Of a stretch of 64,000 nucleotides of DNA, positions 1 to 8,484 are shown one piece after another. The translations under genes were made by a program, and so were the position numbers. The first letter of the stretch is position 1. Each line of letters starts with the position of its first letter. The notes under the pieces were generated by a model, which made no database searches, had not been told where the DNA came from, and saw only the letters and a program-made list of their open reading frames with translations. Source of the stretch: CAVTWD01 sp963738325 (GTDB taxonomy: Bacteria > Actinomycetota > Acidimicrobiia > Acidimicrobiales > Ilumatobacteraceae); NCBI GenBank assembly GCA_963738325.1, contig CAVTWD010000009.1, forward strand, positions 1-64,000, given 5' to 3'.

Positions 1-128
1 CCTGAAGAAGTAGGTGGCGCCGGGTCTGGATGCCGTGGGTGTGGGTGCTCGGCGCTGGTGGGCAGCTGGAGCGGCCGGAGGCTCCCTGAGCTTCTGCTCG
101 CCGGTCGTTTCCGGTGCTTGTTCTTGCC

Positions 129-159
129 GCTCCCAGCGCGGTGTTGCCGCGCTGGGAGC
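129..159. terminator. Perfect hairpin downstream of the ISNCY transposase
   Basis: GCTCCCAGCGCGG at 129-141 is repeated as its exact reverse complement at 147-159, around a 5-base loop. It lies 13 bases beyond the stop of the leftward transposase and has no T-run. It could be a terminator for that gene or part of the IS end. Confidence 0.5.
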
Positions 160-171
160 ACGTTCGCGCTC

Positions 172-1625
172 TCAAGCGGCCGCCGTTTCGGGCCGTTCCC
201 GGGTGTCGGCCGGACCGGCGCGTTGTCGTTCGGCTTGGGCGATGAGGGCGCTGATCTTGGTGGCGTTGTGGGCGAGCACACCCCAGCCGCACCAGGTGGC
301 CGCGCCGGTCTCGCCGTCGGTGAGGGTGCGCCGCCATCCGTAGTCGCGTTTGAGGCAGGAGATGCGCGCTTCGCTGCCGGTGCGCCACTTGACGAGCTTG
401 CGGAACGACCGGGTGCGTTGCACGTGTTGGCGGGCGGCGCCGGGCCGGCCCTTGCGGGGGATCACGACCCGTTTCACGCCGAGGTCTTCGAGACCGGCGT
501 CGACGACGGCTTCGCCGTAGCCGCGGTCGGCGGTGACCGCTCGGGGGGCTCGCCCGAACCGGGCGATGATGCGGGCGATGGCGGGCACCAGCTGCGGCGC
601 GTCGGGCGGGTTGCCGATGTGCACGTTGTGGTCGACGCACGATGCCGTCGACGTTGTCGACGACCTGGGCCTTGTAGCCGAACTCGACGGGCTTGCCGAG
701 GCGGCCCTTGGCGATCGGGCGGGCATCAGGGTCGTGCAACGACACGATCCGCGTCGACGCCGTCGGGGGTGACGCCGGACGAGCCGCAGCCGGGTCTGGG
801 CCGCGATCCGCTCCACCAGTTCGGCGGTGCGCTCCAGCTCGGCGATCAACGCCAGCGTCTTGCCGGTGGCCAAGTGCTCCGCGCTGCGCGCGCCCGCGGC
901 GGGCGTTGGCGGCGACGTGGCGGGCGTCGCGCGACGCTGCGCTCGGCGATGGCCGACCATCTCGGCGTTGATGCCTGCGACCTCGGCCTTGGCGTCGTCG
1001 TTGCGGCGCCGCAGCCACGCCCCGATGTCATGCGCCCGGCGGCGCACCGAACGGGTCCGGTCCCGGAACGCTGGTGCGCGTCGCCAGACCCGGCCGCCTT
1101 GATCTGCCGCGGTCGAGCCGGGCCAGCTTCGCGACGCCCTTGGCCAGCAGCCCCGAGTCGGTCGGGTAGGCGACGTTGGCCTCGACCACCGTCGTGTCGG
1201 CCCGCACCTTGTCGAGACGCACCAGCTTGTCCTCGTGCGCCTTGGCCAACAGCGCCTCGTTCAGCCCGTCGATCGCGGTCTCACCGCACCGCGTCGTGAT
1301 CTTCATCAACGTCGTCGGGTGCGGCGCCCGCGTGCCCAACGGCAGCCGACAGAACTTCCGCCACGCCAGCCTGTCGGCCACCTCGCGGCACAACGGCTCG
1401 AACCCCAGCCGGTAGCGGTACTTGAAGAACATCATCCGCAGATAGGTCTCCATCGGGATCGACGGCCGACCCGATCGCCGGATCGAAGAACGCCCGGAAC
1501 GGCTCGAAGAACCGCGGGTCATCCAACAGCTCATCGATCTCGGCCAGATCGCCGGGCAGACCCAGCAGGCACTCCGGGATCACTGACTCCCACAACGTCG
1601 GCTGATCGCTTACGGTTCTCAACAC
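172..1625 (-). pseudogene. ISNCY-like DDE transposase, frameshifted
   Basis: Read leftward, the product starts at a GTG at 1623-1625. It carries the N-terminal block typical of actinobacterial ISNCY transposases (QPTLWESVIPE, then METYLRMMFFKYRYRLGFEP), the segment VRADTTVVEANVAYPTDSGL, and a catalytic C-terminal half with VTADRGYGEA and GSEARISCLKRDYGW. The frame changes near 1465, near 1060 and at least once around 700-850, so no single frame encodes it. The family call rests on remembered motif order. Hairpins sit just upstream and just downstream. The frameshifts may be real decay or assembly indels. Confidence 0.75.
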
Positions 1626-1627
1626 GG

Positions 1628-1670
1628 CGATGGCTCCGATCCTCGTTTCGCGGCGAGGTCGGAGCCATCG
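1628..1670. promoter_or_regulatory. Long hairpin directly before the transposase start
   Basis: CGATGGCTCCGA..CCTCG (1628-1645) pairs with CGAGG-TCGGAGCCATCG (1654-1670) with one bulged base and an 8-base loop. It ends 3 bases upstream of the transposase start codon and would cover any ribosome binding site. In several IS families such structures block translation from transcripts that enter from outside; that role is inferred here. Confidence 0.5.
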
Positions 1671-1766
1671 TCACATCATTCGAGCCCGAATCGCGAGCAC
1701 CCTCGACATCGCGAACACCCTGGTCACACGCCAATTTCTGCAATCGACTATTTCAGGTCGAAGTAA

Positions 1767-2345
1767 CTAATAGACGGATGGCGATGTGCTGGACGCCATC
1801 ACGGTCGACCGCGGCTGCTTCACGTGCATGCTTGGCGGCGAGGATGGCCGAATGCTCTCTTCATCGTGGCCAACCAGTACGGTGGCAACGGCGCGTCGGA
1901 CGAGATCGTGCATGGAACGGTGGCTTGTGTGCGCGCTTCGGCGCCATGTCGAGGACTGTTGAGATCGACCACGTCGAAGGCGTCGCCGCTGCCGGCCGCG
2001 TACTCGCGTACGCCCATGACCCAGCCGCTCCCCGGGTGGGCGAGCACACGGAAGGAAACGCTGTCGTCTGAACCGCTCAGTACCTCGACCAGATCGAGCA
2101 GGTCGCGGTACCAGGCGGCGCTGCGCTTCGAGGCAGTGCGCAAGGCAGCCCACCATGCCCGCGGCGGACACGATGTCAACGGCTTCCGGAGCGGCTGGCC
2201 GGCGCCTTCGACGCGGCCGCTGCGGAGCGCGATCAGCAGCTCGTGCTTCCAGTGCGTGCGCCAGGCCTGAAGGCATCGCCAGGCGCCTGAAGGTGGCCTC
2301 GGCCAGCGACGCCAGCCGGGCGGCCTCGTTGAGATCGTCGGTCAC
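1767..2345 (-). pseudogene. Decayed coding region with VOC-like and TPR-like fragments
   Basis: No intact gene is visible. Reading leftward, one frame from 2345 gives DDLNEAARLASLAEATFRRL, which looks like a helical or TPR stretch. Another frame gives SAAWYRDLLDLVEVLSGSDD followed by VSFRVLAHPGSGWVMGVREY, which resembles the start of a VOC (glyoxalase/bleomycin-resistance) domain. The pieces lie in different frames and appear fused, so I read this as remnants of at least one and perhaps two genes. The flank at 1626-1766 shows only the hairpin and AT-richer sequence. Confidence 0.35.
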
Positions 2346-2404
2346 CAGGGGCCTACTACCGATCGATCGCCGATGAGCACCCCAACCCGGAGCGAGGGCA
2401 TCAA

Positions 2405-2430
2405 AGCATCCAGATATCTGATGCTATGAT
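2405..2430 (+). promoter_or_regulatory. vapBC promoter and palindromic operator
   Basis: AGCAT-C-CAGATATCTG-ATGCT (2405-2425) is a near-perfect palindrome overlapping a good -10 box, TATGAT, at 2425-2430. The vapB ATG lies 6 bases after the -10, about where transcription should begin, so the message is probably leaderless. The palindrome over the -10 fits autorepression by the VapBC complex, as known for this family. Confidence 0.65.
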
Positions 2431-2436
2431 GCCGCC

Positions 2437-2694
2437 ATGAGGACCACAGTGACGCTCGATCCCGACACGGAGCAGATCATCCGCCGTCGTATGCGGGAAC
2501 GAGGCCTTTCCTTCAAGCAGGCTCTCAACGACGCCATCCGCAGTAGCAACGAGGATCGAGCGGCGAGTTCGAAGCCGTTCCGAACGAAGACCGCGTCACT
2601 GGGCACCAGCCGCGTCAGCCTCGACCGCGCCCTGCAGCTCGCGGGCGCTCTCGAGGACGACGAGCTCATCCGCAAGCTGCGGACGGGTTCGTGA
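2437..2694 (+). CDS. vapB: VapB-type ribbon-helix-helix antitoxin
   Basis: This 85-residue protein begins MRTTVTLDPDTEQIIRRRM, a ribbon-helix-helix strand and first helix, followed by a second helix in SFKQALNDAIRSS. The C-terminal half is the usual flexible toxin-binding tail ending in DDELIRKLRTGS. It would bind and neutralise the PIN toxin encoded next, and the pair would repress its own promoter at the palindrome just upstream. There is no room for a ribosome binding site, consistent with leaderless translation. Its stop overlaps the vapC start in a GTGA. Confidence 0.85.
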   Translation: MRTTVTLDPDTEQIIRRRMRERGLSFKQALNDAIRSSNEDRAASSKPFRTKTASLGTSRVSLDRALQLAGALEDDELIRKLRTGS

Positions 2695-3164
2695 AGCTCG
2701 TCGACGCCAACGTGCTGCTCTACGCGGTCAACGCGGATGCACCGCACCACGAGCGGAGCCGACGTTGGCTCGACGGCGCCTTGTCGGGGGCGGAGACCAT
2801 CGGGTTCGCATGGATGCCGCTCTTGGCCTTCGTGCGCCTGGTCACCAAGCCCGACCTGTTCCCCTCGCCGCTCACAACCGACGAGGCGCTCGAGCGGGTT
2901 GAGGCGTGGCTTGCTGCTCCGCCGGCGGTAGTGCTCCAACCCGGCGTGGAGCACGCTCGTCTCGTACGACGCTTGCTCGCACCGCTCGGGACGGGCGGGA
3001 ACCTGGTGAGCGACGCGGACCTTGCGGCAGTGTCGGTCGAGAACCACTGTGCCATCGTCTCGTTCGATCGTGACTTCGACCGTTTCGACAGCGTCGAGCG
3101 CGTGGAACCGGCGGCGATGAGCGGCCGCTCAGCCAGGGCCCGGCGGGGACGCTCGGCTGGCTGA
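2691..3164 (+). CDS. vapC: VapC-type PIN-domain ribonuclease toxin
   Basis: The 157-residue product starts KLVDANVLLYAV with the first PIN-domain aspartate at residue 5. It contains WMPLLAFVRLVTKPDLF and the C-terminal motif LVSDADLAAVSVENHCAIVS followed by FDRDFDRF, which supplies the remaining acidic residues. VapC toxins are metal-dependent endoribonucleases, often cutting tRNA. The GTG start overlaps the antitoxin stop, so translation is coupled. The last 15 or so residues, rich in Arg and Ser, extend past the usual end of the fold and may be added sequence. Confidence 0.85.
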   Translation: MKLVDANVLLYAVNADAPHHERSRRWLDGALSGAETIGFAWMPLLAFVRLVTKPDLFPSPLTTDEALERVEAWLAAPPAVVLQPGVEHARLVRRLLAPLGTGGNLVSDADLAAVSVENHCAIVSFDRDFDRFDSVERVEPAAMSGRSARARRGRSAG

Positions 3165-3743
3165 TCGAGCGCCAGCGAGGCGATCGTCGATGCGGACGCG
3201 ATCGAGGCGTCGCTCGCGGCCAGCCGGACCCTGAACAGCGAACCGATCCTGGACGCCGAGCTCCGTTGACACTCCCACAGCCCCAAACGGCACCGGCATG
3301 TCGTGTCCGCGAACGATTCGATTGGTGCCGACGTCGCGGGAGCTGAATCGCAGCCGAACAAGGTAAGCCACCAAGGCCCGCTCCTGCCGCAGACGACGAG
3401 CCCTGCTCGCCCAGGCCGTCCAAGAGCGTGGACGACCTCGACCCGATCCGTCATCGTCGCCGTCGGATCGCCACGGGTAGTCACGATGACGTCCCCCCAA
3501 CCACGATCGCCGTTGAGGTACGCCAGTACGTTACGAGACGACACCAACATGACTCGGTGCCCGGTCGTTGCCGATGACTCAAGACGTCCCGGACGACAGG
3601 AGTTCGCCTCTTGTACCTCGGCGGCGCGTGACCTGAGACTAGGGAGATCGCGCTGCGTCGGCGCCGAGCGAGAACAGGCACTCGGGACGCCTGCGTCCCG
3701 ACGAGGCCAGCGTTGCTCGGAACGGTCAGAATGAGGGCGTGGC
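3165..3743. other. Region without a confident gene; possible decayed leftward ORF
   Basis: This 579-base stretch has no convincing intact gene. On the minus strand an ATG near 3551 opens MLVSSRNVLAYLNGDRGWGD, continuing with a plausible VEVVHAL. A different frame then gives ERALVAYLVRLRFSSRDVG and GHDMPVPFGAVGV. Joined across one frameshift near 3420 these would make a protein of about 120 residues that I do not recognise. It could equally be chance open sequence in GC-rich DNA. Confidence 0.25.
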
Positions 3744-4901
3744 ATGAACGTGACGGAAGCGGTTGGCATCGTCGGGGTGGGCGCGGTGTCCGGGTACGGC
3801 TGGGGCCTCGATTCCCTCTGGAAGGGGCTGCTCTCCGGCACCTCCGCGGCGCGACCGGTGGTGTTCGAGGAGTTCGCCGGCCTCGCGGCGATGGTGCCTG
3901 ACGGCGGGAACGAGGAGGACTCGGTCACTCTGTTCGGTCGGGCGTTGTATGGGTCTGGCCGGGAGGCGGTGGCCGACGCCACGGCTCGGGGATGGCGCCC
4001 CGGGGCTCGGGTCGGGTTGATCCTGTGCACGTCGCTGGGGGAGGTGCAGGGGTGGCGCGATCTGTACTTCAAGCACGGAGGTCACGTGCGGCGACGCCAC
4101 TACCTGCAGCTGTTGCCGTCCACGGCGCCGTCGATGTTCATGGCCGAGCAGGGCTTCAACGGTCCCTCGATGAACGTGGGCGCGGCGTGCGCGTCGGGCG
4201 CGCTCGGCGTCATCTTGGCGAGGCAATGGCTGGTCGGTGGGTTCGCCACCGACGTGATCGTCAGCGGCACCGACTTGTCGGTGACGGCGGAGAACGCCTG
4301 GGGCATGGGTGCGCTCGGTGTGCTGGCTACCGAAGGTACGCCGGAGCAGGCCTGCCGTCCCTTCCAGGAGGGCAGCCAGGGGTTCCTCCCCGGGGAGGCG
4401 TCGGCGGCGCTCGTCGTCACCGGCCAGGCTGATGCCGACGTGTACGTCCACGTGCTCGGGGGCGGGTTCACCCACGACGCCTTCCACCCCATCGCCATCA
4501 AGCCCGACGGGTTGCAGGTCGCCGCGGCGTGGTCGCAGGCCATGGCCGACGCCGGGGTCGAACCAGGCGAGATCGCCTACGTCAACGCCCACGGCAGCGG
4601 CACCCTCCTCAGCGACACGGTAGAGGCCGGGGTGGCCGACGCACTGTTCCCGCCAAGCACGAGGATGTACTCGACGAAGATGCTGACTGGCCACGGTCTG
4701 GGCGCGGGCGGAGCCCTGGAGACGGCCATCGCTGCGCTGACCTACGAGCGGGGAGAGGTTCCCGCCCCAGCGCTCGTCGCCACCGCGAACCCACGCGTGC
4801 TCGACGGCGTCACACCACGAGCGCCCGGCCCGACGCTGAAGTCCTCTATCGGCATGGGCGGCTACAACGCCGCCCTCGTCATCGATCGACTCGAGAGCTG
4901 A
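3744..4901 (+). CDS. Beta-ketoacyl synthase (FabF/KAS II-like)
   Basis: The 385-residue condensing enzyme shows the thiolase-fold active site: nucleophile Cys149 in GAACASG, His283 in VNAHGSGTLLSD, Lys312 and His317 in TKMLTGHGLGAGG, and the closing SSIGMGGYN loop. Such enzymes catalyse decarboxylative Claisen condensation of acyl and malonyl groups. Two substitutions from the consensus are visible: Ser for the second Thr of NAHGTGT, and HGLG for HTLG. With no acyl carrier protein or reductase beside it, its pathway (fatty acid or polyketide) is unknown. It is slightly shorter than typical FabF (about 410 residues). Confidence 0.85.
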   Translation: MNVTEAVGIVGVGAVSGYGWGLDSLWKGLLSGTSAARPVVFEEFAGLAAMVPDGGNEEDSVTLFGRALYGSGREAVADATARGWRPGARVGLILCTSLGEVQGWRDLYFKHGGHVRRRHYLQLLPSTAPSMFMAEQGFNGPSMNVGAACASGALGVILARQWLVGGFATDVIVSGTDLSVTAENAWGMGALGVLATEGTPEQACRPFQEGSQGFLPGEASAALVVTGQADADVYVHVLGGGFTHDAFHPIAIKPDGLQVAAAWSQAMADAGVEPGEIAYVNAHGSGTLLSDTVEAGVADALFPPSTRMYSTKMLTGHGLGAGGALETAIAALTYERGEVPAPALVATANPRVLDGVTPRAPGPTLKSSIGMGGYNAALVIDRLES

Positions 4902-4943
4902 TCCGCTACCGCGGCAACGAGCGAGAGGTACACGAGCGTGCCG

Positions 4944-5231
4944 TCACGGAGGTGGGTGTCCTTGCGCCAGACCCTGACCCGCGAGGAAGCGTCGACCTTG
5001 GACGGTCAGTTCGAGATCTGTGTACCAGGGCCCTGGACGCTGACCACTCCGAAAGCCCCAGATGAGATTGCGAGACTTGGCGGCCTCGAGGCGCCGAGCG
5101 ACGTCGGCGAGTGGCAGACCGAGCGCCCGTGCAATGCCGTCGTTGTCGAGGAGCGAATCGGCGTCATCGCCTTGCTGCACGACGCGGAGGACAGGGGCAA
5201 GGTCGTCGTTTGTCACCGGGACGAATCCCAT
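4944..5231 (-). CDS. Small winged-helix-like protein of unknown function
   Basis: This 95-residue protein is preceded by a strong AAGGAGG with a 4-base gap to its ATG at 5231, which supports a real gene. The middle, DNDGIARALGLPLADVARRL followed by EAAKSRNLIWG, has the look of a recognition-helix region, and WYTDLELTVQGRRFL resembles the wing and final helix of winged-helix proteins. I do not recognise a named family. It is convergent with the ketosynthase upstream, with 42 bases between the two stops. Confidence 0.6.
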   Translation of the reverse strand: MGFVPVTNDDLAPVLRVVQQGDDADSLLDNDGIARALGLPLADVARRLEAAKSRNLIWGFRSGQRPGPWYTDLELTVQGRRFLAGQGLAQGHPPP

Positions 5232-5444
5232 ACGACCTCCTTCACTCGGGCCCCCCGGCAGTCCCGAGCGACACGCACAACCTAACCGAACTGTTGCACG
5301 ACAGACCCTCGCGAGGCCGACTGCGCTGTCCTCACCGGGGGGAATGCTCCCTCGGCTCGACCTCGCTGCGTTACCGTGACCCCGCGCCCGGATCGCACCG
5401 CGGCATCGTTTCTACGACCGTCATCGCCCGCGAGGAGGCTAAGC

Positions 5445-6465
5445 GTGTACGCACCGCGATGGAGCGCGATCCTCCTGGGCGCAGCCGCGGCTGTCTTCGT
5501 CGCCGTCGAGGCCGCAGAGCGGCGCGTGCTGGCGAGGCTCGACGCGCGACCCGACCCAGACGCGGGAACCGACTTTCGCGTTCCCGGCCGACCACTCGCA
5601 TACCCTCTCTACGCCTGATGGCGGCCACCTGCACATCGAAGAGTGCGGGCGGGGGCGGCCGCTGCTGTTGATCCACGGACATGGCGCGACGCTCGGCACG
5701 TTCGCGCTCCTCGCCGGACCGCTCGCGGCCCGCGGCCACCGCGTGCTCGCGCTCGACCTCCGGGGCTTTGGGCGTTCGTCGCGTGTGCCGGACGGCTTCG
5801 GCTTCACTGGCTTCGTCGACGATGTCACCCTGATCCTCGATGCCTTCGACCTCCGGGAGGCAATTGTCGTCGGCCACTCGATGGGCGGAGCCGTAGCTCT
5901 CGGTGTGGCCGTGTACCGTCCCGACGTGACGGAGCGGCGAGTCCGTGGTCTCGTCCTGCTCAACAGCGGAGCTCGGGGCCCACAGGATACGCGCCGCAAC
6001 CGGGCTCAGGTCCTGGCGTTCGACTGGGCCGGCCTCGAGCGTCTGAGCCGCCACCCGCGGCATGGCGTCGTTCTCACCCGCGTCAACTTCGGCGACGCGC
6101 CTCGGCGAAGCCACATCGAGGCCGCGCAGGTCATCGGGTCGCAAAGTCCTATCGGCGCACGCCGGGGTTTGGCTCGCCGACTCCTCGGCACGGATCTGAG
6201 CGTCGAGCTGGCCAACGTGGATGTTCCGGTGCTCGCGCTGGCAGGCTCTGTCGATCGCGTCGTGTCCGCTCACGAGTCTCTGCGGCTGGCCCAGCTCCTT
6301 CCAAACGCGCGCGCGGAGGTCATCCCCGGCGCCGGGCACATGCTCCCCATGGAGCGCGCCGACGTCGTCGCAGAGCGGATCCTCGACTTCTCTGGCCGGC
6401 TCGGCGACGTCGCCCCGTCGCGCGCCAGCACTAGACGAGTGATTCCCGGGGGTATCCGCCGTTGA
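5445..6465 (+). pseudogene. Membrane-anchored alpha/beta hydrolase, frameshifted and cut by IS982
   Basis: A GTG at 5445 follows GAGGAGG (5432-5438). The first frame encodes one membrane segment (WSAILLGAAAAVFVAVEAAE) and stops at 5618. The next frame carries FAFPADHSHTLSTPDGGHLH and the fold itself: oxyanion region LLLIHGHG, nucleophile Ser in GHSMGG, Asp in GSVDRV, His in GAGHML. One base lost or gained near 5575 joins both into a single gene. The last codons (STRRVIPGGIRR) come from the left terminal repeat of the IS982 that begins at 6431, so the native C-terminus is lost. The substrate cannot be told. Confidence 0.7.
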
Positions 6466-7457
6466 CGCGGCGAAGGCGTCCACGATCGGCGTTGCTGATT
6501 CCGTCGACCTTGGAGGTCTCGTGGACGCCGACCTGGACACCCTCGCCACTGCACTGTATGTCCGCGTCGATGACGCGCTGAAGGATGATCCGACGCTGGC
6601 GCCGCGCCTGCCGAAAGGATCGTTCAGGCCCAAGCTGTCCGACGCCGAGCTGATCACGCTGGCGCTGCTGCAAGCCCTCGCCGGGTTCGTGTCCGAGACC
6701 CGCTGGCTGCGCCACGCCCGTCAGCACCTCTGTCACCTGTTCCCCTATCTGCCCCGCCAGTCCGGCTACAACAAGCGGCTGCGGGCGGCGTCGGGCCAGC
6801 TCAAAGCCATGATCCGGATCTTGGCGATCGAGAGTCGAGGATGGAGCGACGACGTTTGGCTGATCGATTCGACCCCCGTCGAGTGCGGCCGATCTCGGCC
6901 CACCGCCAAGCGGTCCGACACCGCCGGCTGGTCCGCCTACGGCTACTGCGCCAGCCATTCCCGCTACTTCTGGGGCCTGCGTCTGCACCTGATCTGCACC
7001 CCCGCCGGGCTGCCCATCACCTTCGCCCTCACCAACCCCAAGACCGACGAACGCGAAGTCGCCCGCGACATGCTCGAGACCGAGCCCGAGCTCCTCGCCC
7101 GCCGCCCCGGCCAAACCCTCATCGCCGACAAGGGCTACGCGTCTACCGAGTTCGAGGGGTTCCTCGCCGACCACGGCGCCCGACTGCTGCGCCCCGCCTT
7201 CAAGAAGGAACGACCCCGACCCGGCGCCCACCTGCTCAAACCGCTCCGCCAAATCATCGAGTCGGTCAACGACACCCTCAAAGGCCAACTCGACCTCGAA
7301 CGCCACGGCGGCCGGACCTGCGACGGAGTCGCCGCACGAGTACTTCAACGCGTCCTCGCCCTCACCGCCGCCATCTGGCACAACGACACCACCAACCAAC
7401 CCATCCTGCGATCGCTCATCGCCTACGACCACTGACCCCCAGGAATTAGTCATCTAG
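6431..7457 (+). mobile_element. IS982-family insertion sequence with terminal inverted repeats
   Basis: The 1,027-bp element is bounded by 23-bp imperfect inverted repeats at 6431-6453 and 7435-7457, matching at 19 of 23 positions and ending in GGGGGT on the inner side. It holds one transposase gene. The left end lies in the 3' end of the hydrolase gene; the right end abuts IS1182-derived sequence. I see no direct target repeat, so the flanks may have been rearranged after insertion. Confidence 0.8.
6521..7435 (+). CDS. IS982-family transposase
   Basis: This intact 304-residue DDE transposase starts at a GTG preceded by GGAGG. The first catalytic Asp is in VWLIDSTPVECGRS, the second in TLIADKGYAS and the Glu in IIESVNDTLKGQLDLE, as expected for IS982. 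The length is normal for the family and the last codon reaches the right terminal repeat. It is one of the few uninterrupted transposase genes in the window, so the element could still be active. Confidence 0.9.
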   Translation: MDADLDTLATALYVRVDDALKDDPTLAPRLPKGSFRPKLSDAELITLALLQALAGFVSETRWLRHARQHLCHLFPYLPRQSGYNKRLRAASGQLKAMIRILAIESRGWSDDVWLIDSTPVECGRSRPTAKRSDTAGWSAYGYCASHSRYFWGLRLHLICTPAGLPITFALTNPKTDEREVARDMLETEPELLARRPGQTLIADKGYASTEFEGFLADHGARLLRPAFKKERPRPGAHLLKPLRQIIESVNDTLKGQLDLERHGGRTCDGVAARVLQRVLALTAAIWHNDTTNQPILRSLIAYDH

Positions 7458-7633
7458 GTGGCTGGTGTCGAACGGGGTGCATTCGACACGGGGATCGGCG
7501 TGTTGATGGTCATGGCTGCTCCTGTGGGTGTTCGGGCGGCGGTGTGGCTGGGGTGGGTGTCGCACGCCGGCACGCGGCACCGGGTCGCTGTCGGGGCGCC
7601 AAGGCGGCCGTTGATGGGTTCGGGCCGGTTGGT

Positions 7634-8345
7634 TCATGCGGTGACCGCCCATCCGGTGGTCGTGGAGCGAAGTCCGAGCGTGGCGAGGCGCGCGAGGTTG
7701 GCGGCGGCGGCGAGGAGGTTGAAGTCGGCGTCGACCTTGGGTCGTCCGCGGACACGTGCTCGGCGGCCGCCGTGGCGGCGGCGCATCAGGTGGCCGAGCT
7801 TGCGTTCGACCTTGGGTCGGTTGGCCCGGTAGTCGGTTTGCCAGTCTGGGTCGGTCTTGTCGTTGACGGGCGCGTGCGAGCGCTGGCTTCGAGCTCGTCC
7901 GACCCGGATGGTGCGGCCCGCCAGCGGCGTCGGTGCACTCGCCGCGCAGCGGACAGCTGCTGCAGTGCTCGCTGAAGTAGGCGATGCCGCCACCATCGGC
8001 GCCCCGGCGGATGGTCACGGTCACACCGGCGGGACAGGTGACGGTGTTGTTGATCAAGTTGATGTCGAAGCGGTCCTTGGCGAACTTGCCTGCGGGGAGC
8101 CGACGGCGGCTGGGTCCGGCAGCCCGAGTCGATGTGCTCGTCATCGAGGCGCTGCTGGAACTCGCCGGTCCCATAGGCCGAGTCGCCGTAGACCTTGGCG
8201 TCATCGCGCGCGGTCCTCGTCGTCGAGGAGATCGTCGATGAGATCGGTGGCGACCGAGGCGTCGCCGGCGTTGCCCGCCGTGACGATCGTGTCGGTGATG
8301 ATCTCGCTGTCGGGGTCGACCGCGACGTGGCCCTTCAACGCCGAG
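7634..8345 (-). pseudogene. IS1182-family transposase, C-terminal part only
   Basis: Read leftward from about 8345, the fragment starts inside the catalytic domain with LKGHVAVDPDSEIITDTIV and TAGNAGDASVATDLI. It continues with FDINLINNTVTCPAGVTVTI and a Cys-containing SEHCSSCPLRGECT, and in another frame ends with DADFNLLAAAANLARLATLG. At least two frameshifts separate these parts. The N-terminal half is absent: homology ends near 8338-8350, exactly where the inverted repeats upstream of the recombinase trio begin, so the trio probably inserted here. The 7458-7633 stretch is its non-coding right end. Confidence 0.75.
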
Positions 8346-8349
8346 CTTC

Positions 8350-8441
8350 CAGTAATGCCGCGTAGCGTGTAGGACCCTCGGCGATGGCCTATTCGCGAGG
8401 GTGACCGGCCGGCACGCTTGCCGTTCGACGCGGCATTACTG
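8350..8441. repeat. Nested inverted repeats upstream of the recombinase trio
   Basis: CAGTAATGCCGCGT (8350-8363) is exactly inverted at 8428-8441. Inside it AGCGTG (8364-8369) pairs with CACGCT (8413-8418), and ACCCTCG (8374-8380) with CGAGGGT (8396-8402). The outer arms mark the junction with the truncated IS1182 gene, as expected for a terminal recombinase-binding site. The TAATGCCG core resembles the TTATGCCG motif beside the second recombinase remnant at 21.1-21.3 kb. Confidence 0.65.
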
Positions 8442-8484
8442 ATCGCGGCGCACGCTGCTGCCCTCATCGGAGGAAGGGGCAGCA

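Noticed and set aside
2720..4072. Long leftward open frame over vapC and the ketosynthase
   Set aside because: It runs antisense to two clear genes; low-complexity Arg/Ser/Pro composition marks it as a GC-rich shadow.
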